From Natronosalvus hydrolyticus (GTDB taxonomy: Archaea > Halobacteriota > Halobacteria > Halobacteriales > Natrialbaceae), in the NCBI GenBank assembly GCA_025517525.1, contig JAOPJZ010000003.1, positions 124,001 through 188,000 on the forward strand: a stretch of 64,000 bases of DNA, in the 5' to 3' direction. Below, one piece after another: positions 53,401 to 60,862 of the stretch. Every line of letters starts with the position of its first letter. The first letter of the stretch is position 1. The notes beneath the pieces were generated by a model. It worked only from the letters and a program-made list of their open reading frames with translations. It did not search any database and was not told the DNA's origin. The translations under genes and the position numbers were made by a program.

Positions 53401-54309
53401 TGCACCTTCGAGTCCGACCGTGCTCTCTTCGCCATCGCCCGGCTGTTTGAGCGTCGTCGGTCCCGGCGCGCTCACGTCGACGGTGCGTTTTCCGATATCC
53501 GGTCCGAGGACCACCGGCTCGAGGTCGGTCGCCAGCGAGATAAAATCACCATCAGGTGCGGTCGTAAACGTCCAGGAATCGTAGACCGGGAGCCGGACCG
53601 AACCCTCTTTCCCCCACGCGAGTGTTACCTCGTCCTCTGGGTCTTGGCCGAGGCCCGCCTGTCGGCCCGGTTCGAACACGGGTACGACGCACGCACGATA
53701 GCGCGTGTGTGACTCGAGATTGCGCGGCGAGAGCAGGCGTGCCCGCGAGTGGACCGATTCGGCCGCGATTGCAGGTATTTCGCCTGTGTTCGATGGGCCT
53801 CCCAGATGCTGTGCGTGCGCCCAGGCCCACGCTTCGCTCGGATCCGGGAGTTCTGACACCGGCGTCTCGAGTACCGGGAGCGAGCCCGGCCCAAGCGCCT
53901 CGTATGACACCCCGCGAGCGTCTCGGTCGACGACGACGAGACAGATCCACGGCAAGAGTTTGCCGTCGTCGTCGGCGCGCTGGGGGCTGAACAGCCAGGG
54001 CAAGTCGGGGCGGTCGAACTCGACCACCGGGAACTGCCGGGGTGGGTAAGCGTCCGTGTCCGGTTCGGGTTCGCGGCGAACGATCTGGCGCTCGTCGATG
54101 GCCGTGACGTCGCCCGGCCCGTAGACGTGGACGTCGACGGTCGCCGTCTCGGTCGTCGTCTCGTCGTTGTCGTCGTGGCCGGCGACCGAAAGCGTCACTG
54201 GCTTCACGCCGCTGTCCGGAATGGACGCCACCGTGCCGTCGTAGGTACTCGCTGGTCGATGCCCCGCTCGAACCACCGGATAGAACGTGTACGTTGCTTC
54301 GTCAGTCAT
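50440..54309 (-). CDS. Giant-cluster protein 4: 1289-aa protein with NHEM/PTDQRGTYF core
   Basis: The N-terminal 150 residues (YTFYPVVRAGHRP, DVTAIDERQIVRREP, VVEFDRPDLPWLFSPQ, LLPWICLVVVD) form an ordered beta-rich domain. The central part is helical. The best-ordered block, about residues 920-1040, runs through TNPAFIEAFMAGINHEMARL, RWRRFPTDQRGTYFSGFWD and LLVRGELLRRYPNTMLYAAK. I recall near-identical motifs in actinobacterial and cyanobacterial hypothetical proteins. The C-terminal part includes FYGFDLTIPQARSDP and HMAEITWRRPSRVAIHASELL. It has a Gly/Ser-rich stretch near residues 560-640 and an acidic tail. No signal peptide or membrane segment is seen. It overlaps both neighbours by 4 bp (ATGA). 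Confidence 0.75.
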   Translation of the reverse strand: MTDEATYTFYPVVRAGHRPASTYDGTVASIPDSGVKPVTLSVAGHDDNDETTTETATVDVHVYGPGDVTAIDERQIVRREPEPDTDAYPPRQFPVVEFDRPDLPWLFSPQRADDDGKLLPWICLVVVDRDARGVSYEALGPGSLPVLETPVSELPDPSEAWAWAHAQHLGGPSNTGEIPAIAAESVHSRARLLSPRNLESHTRYRACVVPVFEPGRQAGLGQDPEDEVTLAWGKEGSVRLPVYDSWTFTTAPDGDFISLATDLEPVVLGPDIGKRTVDVSAPGPTTLKQPGDGEESTVGLEGALQSPAAAAVDDPYDPELEDALRSLLNRATAFDEELPEDIVSPPLYGRWHANRSIVESAGADAHWFDSLNADPRYRLAAGFGTMVVQAEQEPLMASAWDQFGDLRSVNEYFCRSQLICESLRSTYERLETKSPGRLLQLTSPIHRHVFLEDERETLFSSLVGTTTPLGMTTPAFRRLTNPQAPLARRDGVTMSSQTVATRVETGAIPGQVSLDTVLGDVDDTGVSAPKSGATGGSTPSIGDPGSTPVVGDIGGDLGFREVEKIGDHGPRPVDADVVTGDVRWSEAGFGDVPAFGGPGEPTAFHSSTQAGGFGSGTQPGGFDSSGSAPQFMLAGATSADADRELSDERHDERLVRQRVHTYLESVERHCLAAQRDVRALETAAGREDVDGVRELLNASPNVLRRSAGLVPNTIDPLARSLSKLLIEPRPPTVAAGLTSDVAESQCDRLRSSGESLEGALEAAVTALTDPDAPLSAAKAPLSSASATLSRMIGTVDHLQGMIATDPEPRDDEAGQKSAPEMDMSILASTGIGGGFGGAAKKMAADADLETVELETLAQPLLAELNPERQLPTVVADRIGLADLRDRIDPLEQVMASPTFERPMGESLVDIDPEHMLPGVGEIPADSVGMVQTNPAFIEAFMAGINHEMARLLRWRRFPTDQRGTYFSGFWDHRGAPEGEILEDVTELHTWSGSLGSNGTDGDGDPTAVLLVRGELLRRYPNTMLYAAKAVADTDEATGRTDRVPALPNSNVTRADEGDDLKLPIFSGRLTNDITFYGFDLTIPQARSDPYHEAGKTPDDHDDEGWFFVLEEPPADARFGMLGGDDDPTIDPIAEPGAYTDVADPPSWVHEDLEDDLEWGKNGAHMAEITWRRPSRVAIHASELLPDPESSPTIVGMISGTYELTPTLEVIDVDSNEGDANGNALDGLGTQAALDVDSVLHDDIDDDLQFTFGDVTGGDGGGKDADERANGSDFSHDASEHDETDGGADE

Positions 54310-57300
54310 TGAGTCGCCTCCGTAGTGGGCTCGCGAACGCGTCGGTTCGCCACCACCTGATACCGGCCTTCGTCGGCCGGGTTCCGCGTTACGTGCCTCG
54401 AGAGCGCGCGCTTCGCTGCCGCCTTGCTCAGAGGTCGGTCGTTGTCCCGAATCGGGGCCGGGTGCATAGTCGCCGCGTCGACGACCCGGTAACGCGAATC
54501 ACCGACGGTGAAACGGGACGGCTGTGACGTCGTGTGAGCGTCACCTACACTCGAAGTAGGTCCGTCGCTCGAGTTCGGCCCATCCGTGGTGTCCGCCCCG
54601 TCTCCCGACTGCATTCCCGAGAAGTTGCCCGCCACCGACGGGTCGAGAGTGCCGGAAAACGACGTTCCGACCGACTCCGTGGCGTATCGAGGCCCTGTGT
54701 CCGATTCGCCACTCGTCGTCTCTGGCACACTCGAGTCAGTGACACCGCTCGAGTCAGTTCCAGACACCGAGTCTTCCACCATCGGTTCGAACGTACCGAC
54801 CCCGACGATCAGGTGATCCGAACCAGGGTCGATACGCATCATCGATCCGTCGGTCGTGCCGCCGTCTCTCGAGTCAACCGATTCGACAGCCTCGATGAGG
54901 CTCGATCCTTCACCACCCATGGTCCGCTTCGCCCCGGTGGCCATTCCGAGGTCGGCTTTGCGGACGAACGAGCCAGTGCCGCTCGACGCTTCGGCATCGA
55001 CCGATTTTGTTAGACCCTCGTCGACCACATGAGCACCGCCCCCCACGGTGATGACCCCCGTTTCGACGACCGACGGGCGAGCGTACCGTCGCTCGGCTAT
55101 CTGTCGACTGCCGGCCGTTGCGACCGCGCCCACCTCGTCGAACGCCAGCGCGATGTCGGCTGACTCCGGGAGGTAGGCGGCCGAGTCGTCGAGGGAACGG
55201 AAGTGCCCGAGATCGGCCAGCCGCGCCGCCCAGTTGTCCTTTCGCCGGTCCTCGACGATGGTCTCGTACGCCAGCGTCGTCTGTCGGGTGTTCACCGCGA
55301 GCGCCTCGCCAACGCCGCCGCGATAGATCGAACTCGAACGAATCTTTCGACCCGCTGGATGGCGTTCGAACGCGGGGCTGTCGAGTTTCTCTTCGTCCGT
55401 TAACTCGAGGTACTGCGCCGGCGCGAACTGCTCTTCGACCACATCCGTCAACTCGAGTGCTGCGTCGTCGCCACCACCGGCAACGCCGTCGATCGTGAAC
55501 TTGGTGTACCGGGCTGGTCTCGCGTTACCGAACACCTCGATTCGCAGGTCCAGCGGGACGACAGTCTGTCTGAACGAGAGGTCCCCGAGCGGATGGACGA
55601 GGACGATCGTATCGCCGTCCTCGTCGGCCAGTTCCGTTTTGTCGATCTCGCGAACCGTGACGAGCCCGTCCGCATCGAGGGGGCGCTGGGCGCTCCAGTT
55701 GCCCGGTTGCTCGAGTTCCGCGAGCAGTTTCGACATGACGTCTGCGGGCGGGAGTGCGTCGTCGTCGCCCGCCGATCCGATGGTGACGTTGACGCGCTTG
55801 CTGATCGAGAACAAAAAGAGGTCGACGCTGACCTTGCCGTTGACGCGCCACGGCGTCGGTCCGGAGAGGCGGCCGCTCACTTTCACCGTGACGCCTTTGC
55901 CCTTGTAGGTGACCGAAAATCCGACGCGGAAGTCGAAGACGAACGCGAACGGGTCGAACTCGAACAAGGCCTTGAGGTCGATTACCCCTTCAGCCTTCAG
56001 CGAACCAGCTTTGGCTTTCGCCTCGATTTTGCCGCCGACCTGAACCGTGTTCGTCGTGACCGCGAAAAAGCCCGATAGCTCGATCGAAAGCTTGCTGCCC
56101 GGCTTGCCGAGACTTGCCCGCACGCGGTCGAGTTCCGGGAAATCACCCGGCGGGTCGTACGCCGGGTGGAAGCCGCCAGCCGAGAGGATGAATCTGGGGT
56201 TGTCGCCCCACCCGCTTCGCAGCGCGAAATCGCCGCTCAATACGTACGCCAGCACTCGTGACTCGTACAGCGAGGCGTCGATTTCGACGGTCTTCCCAGC
56301 GGGGTCGATCACGCCCAGCGCATTCATGTTCAGTTCGATAAGCGGGGCTTTCTCGTCGGGTAATACCGCCGAGAGCCGCCCGAGGATCGTGATTTTGGTC
56401 GAGGGAATCTCGAGGACGACCCCCAGATCTGCCGTGATCAGGCTCGGGGTACCCCATCCCAACCGGGCCATCGGCCCGAAGACGTGAGTTCCCCGCGTCG
56501 GTGGGAAAATCGACCGCAGATCGCTGACGATTTGCTGGGCGTTCTCGACGACGTTCTGTGGGAACAACACCGAATCCAGCGAGCCAGTGGCGACGGCCTC
56601 GCGCAATGGCTCGGTCTTGATCGAGCGGTTGATGCCGACGAGACCACCGATGCCGTTCAGCGTGAACCCGAATCCGAGCTGAATCGGCGTGAACTCGCCC
56701 GCGATGAGCACGAGCAACGAGAAGCCGTCGCTCCCATCGGGTAGTTTCGTCGTCAACAGACCGACGGCGTTCAGCGTCAGGTCGCCGACGTGAAGCTGGA
56801 TCGCTCCCGCGTACCGCTGATTTGCGTGATCGAGCTCGAGATAACCGCCGCCGGAAACGGGTCCCGAATCGACGGCGAGGCCAATTCCATCCGGCGGTTT
56901 GAAGCCGACGTCGAGATCAACGATTCCGAGGTTACCGTCGCCATCTTCGGGGAACGTGAGCGTCCCGTCGATGCCGATATTGGTAACCGTCCCCGTCGCC
57001 GGCCCGATCGAAACCGTCGCCGAGGTGGCCCCTATAAATGAAAGTCCCGCCTCCTCTCCATCGGTCGGGAGCGCCGCCAGGTAGATGTTCGAAATATCGA
57101 CCGGACCGACCGAGAGGTTCTGTGGAATCGTCGTCTCGAGCGTGCCGCCGCGTTCGAAAAAGAGACCCTCACTCGAGGACCAGCCGACCGTGGTATCGAA
57201 ATCGTAGAACAGGCCATCGGCTGGGAGAACGTTCTTCAGGAAGCCGTCGAAGTCGCTCGGATGGACGCCCATCGTCCCCCTTGCAGGGAGTTCGACGACG

Positions 57301-58502
57301 AAGACGACTGATCCGTCCTCGTACTCGAGGCTGACAGCCGTCGAAAACGAGCGAATCGCCAGCCGACTGCCCTCCGGGTTCCCGAGCAGCGTGGTCTCGC
57401 CAGTGTCAGTGTCAGTCCCGTCGAATTCGAGCGCCGCCTCGGCCAGCAGGGAGAGATCAGTTTCGATCCCCGCACCGCTCAGTTCGGCCAGTGCGGCATC
57501 GAGGCCGCCATCACCGGGCCGAATGCTGAGCCCGTAGCCGTCGAAACTGCCGTCACCGGTCAGGTCCGCGTTGAACGTCCAGGATTCGTCGAGTTCTATC
57601 GATTGCCCGAAGTCGAGGGCGCCGACTCCGTACGGGACGACGGCCAGACCGGGTAACACTGAGTCGGCGGGGCTGGGCAACGGAACCAGTCGGACACCCA
57701 CCGAACCGTACTCGAGCGAGAGGATCGAAATATCGAGTTCCTGTTGTTCGGGCGGCTCGCTCATGTCCGCAAGTGCAGCCAGTTCCTCCGGCGGCGTGTG
57801 TGCAAAGGTTCCGGGTAGCCCCACCGACCACGCAAACTGTCGAAGGTAGTAGACGACAGTTACCGCATCGAAGGACGATTCGCCCCACTCGAGAGCCTGT
57901 GCCGGGATCGAACCAGCGTCGTCCGGAAGCGACGTCAGTACGGAAAGGTCGAGGGTATCGACGCCGTCCTCGTCCGTCGTGATGACCCCGAACAGGCGAA
58001 ACAGCGAATCAGCAGTGTGGTGATGCCGACCCAGATAGGTGATGATGAGATAATCGAGTAACCGGTCACCGAGGGTACCATAGCCGGCCGCCTCGAGGTC
58101 GATGTCACGGAGTGCCGACAGCGCCGAAAACGCCTCGCCGACGGTCCCGACGAGCGGCGTTATCGCCGTTGGATCGAGGTCGCCCTCGAGTGCATCGCTC
58201 ACATCCTCGACCAGTGAATCGATTGCGATAGCCGCATCCCGAAGCTCCGAGAGGCCGGTGCTTTCGATCGTTTCCTCGTCGACGCCGGCGTCCGCGAGGA
58301 GCGCATCGATTTCGTCGTCGCCACGGCGGGCGGCGACGACGATCGGGTCGACGACCGTGAGGAGTTCCTGAAGAATAATCGCTGTCGTCGAGCGGTCACG
58401 CTCGTCTTCCTTCAGTATCGCTGGCGGTTCCGGAGCCGGCTCGGGAACGTAGGCGTCGTAATCGATCGAATCGGGTTTCTGTGAAAATGGGTCGTCTGGC
58501 AT
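54306..58502 (-). CDS. Giant-cluster protein 3: 1398-aa DUF6603-type beta protein
   Basis: Residues roughly 430-910 are a long run of alternating beta strands. It includes LGWGTPSLITADLGVVLEIP, LELNMNALGV-like strands, SLYESRVLAYVLSGDFALR, DNPRFILSAGGFHPAYDPP and FDPFAFVFDFRVGFSVTYKG. It continues through SGPTPWRVNGKVSVDLFLFS. This is the pattern I know as DUF6603, seen in bacteria and fungi without assigned function. The first 230 residues are acidic and helical. The last 350 residues are Ser/Thr/Gly/Asp-rich with a short basic end. The true start is the ATG at 58502 (MPDDPFSQKPDSID), 8 bp after the previous stop; a frame open to 58823 is antisense-like Arg/Pro sequence overlapping the upstream gene. 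No signal peptide is visible. Confidence 0.75.
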   Translation of the reverse strand: MPDDPFSQKPDSIDYDAYVPEPAPEPPAILKEDERDRSTTAIILQELLTVVDPIVVAARRGDDEIDALLADAGVDEETIESTGLSELRDAAIAIDSLVEDVSDALEGDLDPTAITPLVGTVGEAFSALSALRDIDLEAAGYGTLGDRLLDYLIITYLGRHHHTADSLFRLFGVITTDEDGVDTLDLSVLTSLPDDAGSIPAQALEWGESSFDAVTVVYYLRQFAWSVGLPGTFAHTPPEELAALADMSEPPEQQELDISILSLEYGSVGVRLVPLPSPADSVLPGLAVVPYGVGALDFGQSIELDESWTFNADLTGDGSFDGYGLSIRPGDGGLDAALAELSGAGIETDLSLLAEAALEFDGTDTDTGETTLLGNPEGSRLAIRSFSTAVSLEYEDGSVVFVVELPARGTMGVHPSDFDGFLKNVLPADGLFYDFDTTVGWSSSEGLFFERGGTLETTIPQNLSVGPVDISNIYLAALPTDGEEAGLSFIGATSATVSIGPATGTVTNIGIDGTLTFPEDGDGNLGIVDLDVGFKPPDGIGLAVDSGPVSGGGYLELDHANQRYAGAIQLHVGDLTLNAVGLLTTKLPDGSDGFSLLVLIAGEFTPIQLGFGFTLNGIGGLVGINRSIKTEPLREAVATGSLDSVLFPQNVVENAQQIVSDLRSIFPPTRGTHVFGPMARLGWGTPSLITADLGVVLEIPSTKITILGRLSAVLPDEKAPLIELNMNALGVIDPAGKTVEIDASLYESRVLAYVLSGDFALRSGWGDNPRFILSAGGFHPAYDPPGDFPELDRVRASLGKPGSKLSIELSGFFAVTTNTVQVGGKIEAKAKAGSLKAEGVIDLKALFEFDPFAFVFDFRVGFSVTYKGKGVTVKVSGRLSGPTPWRVNGKVSVDLFLFSISKRVNVTIGSAGDDDALPPADVMSKLLAELEQPGNWSAQRPLDADGLVTVREIDKTELADEDGDTIVLVHPLGDLSFRQTVVPLDLRIEVFGNARPARYTKFTIDGVAGGGDDAALELTDVVEEQFAPAQYLELTDEEKLDSPAFERHPAGRKIRSSSIYRGGVGEALAVNTRQTTLAYETIVEDRRKDNWAARLADLGHFRSLDDSAAYLPESADIALAFDEVGAVATAGSRQIAERRYARPSVVETGVITVGGGAHVVDEGLTKSVDAEASSGTGSFVRKADLGMATGAKRTMGGEGSSLIEAVESVDSRDGGTTDGSMMRIDPGSDHLIVGVGTFEPMVEDSVSGTDSSGVTDSSVPETTSGESDTGPRYATESVGTSFSGTLDPSVAGNFSGMQSGDGADTTDGPNSSDGPTSSVGDAHTTSQPSRFTVGDSRYRVVDAATMHPAPIRDNDRPLSKAAAKRALSRHVTRNPADEGRYQVVANRRVREPTTEATQ

Positions 58503-58510
58503 GGCTATGA

Positions 58511-60862
58511 TTAGAGGTCGTGGGTAATCCGAACCCGCCGGGTCGGGAACACCGGCAGCCGCTCGTACAGTTCGCCTCGAGTCACTGCATCGAGATCTGT
58601 ACCTGTCTCTTCCAGATGTGACTCGACGAGTTGATCGAGTGACGGCGGGACGTGCTGGACCGTCAGATACGGCTCGTGGTCGGGCATCTGGTCGAGGTTC
58701 TGGAGATCCGACTTCGAAAGTCCCCAGACGTCCGCCAGCGTCCCCAGATCCGTCACCTCGAATCGAGCGATAAACGACGTGATAGAGCCGGGCATTGAGG
58801 CCGTCAGATTGTACCAGTTCCATCGAATGTACGTCCGGACGCGGTCGTCGTCGGTGTCGACCTCCAGCAGGTACGTGTTCGGCGAATAGCTCGGGTCGAC
58901 GAGACTCGCACCGAGTCTGAACGCCTGCATCACCGGGCCACCGTAGCCCTGGTAGGCGTCCATGATATCGGTAAAGGCGTCGTCCCGTCGGACCAGCGGC
59001 TTCAGGAGGACGCGAGACCCCTCCGTCCCCCCGCCGAACATGGGGATCTCGAGGGTGGCGACGTACACCTCGTCAGTACCGTACTTCGAGGGTTCTGCGG
59101 GCTCTTCTTTCGTAATATGGGCTTTCATCGAGCGGCCCTGATCTCCGCTGTACCCCGATATCGGCATCGAGAGCCAGTAGTAGCCGGATATCTGGCGGGC
59201 AATGTGTTGTTCGGGGAACGAAGCGTGTTCGCGGTCGTACTCGTAGTACAGACTGTTCGGATCAGTCGTCCCCTGGCCGTACTGCGTGCCGAAGACGGTG
59301 TGTTTGATCCACTCTTCGATCAGGTGGTCGTTGATGAACCAGAGCCAGACTGCGCTCACGATGCCGATCGTAACGCCGATAGCAAACACCCACGGTAACG
59401 CGATTGCACCCGTCCCGATGGAAGCGATCCCGCTAACGAGTGTCATGACACCACCAGCCGCCCCGACCGCTTGCAGCGATCCCGACAGTTCGTCGCCACT
59501 GGCGAACGACTCGATCGAACCCGTAATGCCGACCGTGACGTTGATGACGTCACCGAGCGGGCCGACGAATTCGAGGACGGAACTGATCCGATGCGGGAAC
59601 CCACCCCACTCGAACTCGACTGACTGGGGATTGAGCGTCTGTCCGCGGACGATATCGAGCGCGTCTTCGATTCCTTTGAGTCCCAGGAAGTCCCCGGCCA
59701 GATCGAACTTCGCTGCGGGATCGAGATCCTCATCACTGGTAAGTGTAAGCAGGATCGAACACCCCGACGTGAACAGGCCGAACACGGCAAATCCCTTGTT
59801 CGTATTGTCCAATCCGAGCGGCGCGGCGAAGCTACCGACCTTGCCGATCGTTTTCAACGTCCCGACTAGATCCCCGAACGAGGTCCCCGAACTCGGCAGT
59901 TTGGCCATGAGGTCCTCGTACACGTCATCACCCTCCTCTCTAGCTACGTCCGGGTCCAAGAACGGCAAGAGCAGTTTTCCGACGGCCTGGTTGGCCGCGC
60001 TATTGTCCTCGAGAAACGCCACTCCTGGCAGCAGTTGGTAGGCGAGACCGAGCAAGGTTTCGCCCGTTCCCCAGAACGACCGGAGCGTGACGACGTCCGC
60101 GCCGATGTCGGACAGCGTCGTGTGCTCCATGACTGGCGTCTCCGGCGCGTTTATTACCACCGCCGTATCGTGGACGACGCCGGAACCGGACTCGCTCACC
60201 TCGACTGGATTGTCGACGGTGGGCGGATCGAAAAATCGGAGCACGTCAAGCCCCTTGTCGAATCGCATACAGTCCGCCAGGAAGTATCGACCGACGGACG
60301 AGCTCCCCATCCCGTAGGTGAGTTTGGCCATAATATGCAACTGCATCTCGTATGAAAGTCCCATGAACGAAGCCATGAACGACCCCTCGTCTGCCTCGTC
60401 GTAGCCCGCCATGACGCCCCAGGGCTCCACCGTGACGCCGTGAAAGACGTGTTCCCGAAGTTGCTGTGCTAGCAACTCGAGGCGGGCCTGTTTACTCGCC
60501 ATCGAGCGTCCGAATCGGAGGAATTCGTTGTCCTCGACGCCCTCGTTTTCGAGCCCCATATCGTGGAACTTCACGAGGTCGGCGAGCGTCGTCGTCGGCG
60601 TAAACAGGTACTGCCAGTCGGGATCCACGTCGATTGCCTCGAGCAAATCGCCCGGACTGGGCAGGTCGGGGTCGTCGTCCCAGTCGTCCAGTCGCGCCGT
60701 CCAGATGGTTCGCCTGATCAACCCCCACAGAAACATCTTGTTGGGATTGTGCTGTTTGAACGCGTTCCAGTCTTGCAACTCTCGATAGTATAGATTGTGT
60801 AGTCCGAACGCACGCGTCAGGTGCGGATCGTTCGTCACTGTCCGTATCGTAGCGCTATCCAT
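58511..60862 (-). CDS. Giant-cluster protein 2: 783-aa protein with membrane-hairpin-like segment
   Basis: I do not recognise this protein. The N-terminal 250 residues are helical and aromatic-rich (LHNLYYRELQDWNAFKQHNP, then MFLWGLIRRTIWTARLDDWD). Hydrophobic stretches occur near residues 345-385 and especially 461-514 (GGVMTLVSGIASIG, then ALPWVFAIGVTIGIVSAVWL), which could insert as a membrane hairpin. The C-terminal half is beta-like (YYWLSMPISGYSGDQGRSM, DRVRTYIRWNWYNLTASMPG). The start is the ATG at 60862, preceded by a strong GGGAGGTGA ribosome site inside the upstream gene; the GTG at 60874 is part of that site. The gene overlaps the PKD gene by 8 bp. Confidence 0.75.
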   Translation of the reverse strand: MDSATIRTVTNDPHLTRAFGLHNLYYRELQDWNAFKQHNPNKMFLWGLIRRTIWTARLDDWDDDPDLPSPGDLLEAIDVDPDWQYLFTPTTTLADLVKFHDMGLENEGVEDNEFLRFGRSMASKQARLELLAQQLREHVFHGVTVEPWGVMAGYDEADEGSFMASFMGLSYEMQLHIMAKLTYGMGSSSVGRYFLADCMRFDKGLDVLRFFDPPTVDNPVEVSESGSGVVHDTAVVINAPETPVMEHTTLSDIGADVVTLRSFWGTGETLLGLAYQLLPGVAFLEDNSAANQAVGKLLLPFLDPDVAREEGDDVYEDLMAKLPSSGTSFGDLVGTLKTIGKVGSFAAPLGLDNTNKGFAVFGLFTSGCSILLTLTSDEDLDPAAKFDLAGDFLGLKGIEDALDIVRGQTLNPQSVEFEWGGFPHRISSVLEFVGPLGDVINVTVGITGSIESFASGDELSGSLQAVGAAGGVMTLVSGIASIGTGAIALPWVFAIGVTIGIVSAVWLWFINDHLIEEWIKHTVFGTQYGQGTTDPNSLYYEYDREHASFPEQHIARQISGYYWLSMPISGYSGDQGRSMKAHITKEEPAEPSKYGTDEVYVATLEIPMFGGGTEGSRVLLKPLVRRDDAFTDIMDAYQGYGGPVMQAFRLGASLVDPSYSPNTYLLEVDTDDDRVRTYIRWNWYNLTASMPGSITSFIARFEVTDLGTLADVWGLSKSDLQNLDQMPDHEPYLTVQHVPPSLDQLVESHLEETGTDLDAVTRGELYERLPVFPTRRVRITHDL

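Noticed and set aside
58503..58823. 107-residue N-terminal extension of the DUF6603-type protein
   Set aside because: The extension overlaps the 783-aa gene in another frame and is Arg/Pro-rich; the ATG at 58502 follows that gene's stop by 8 bp.
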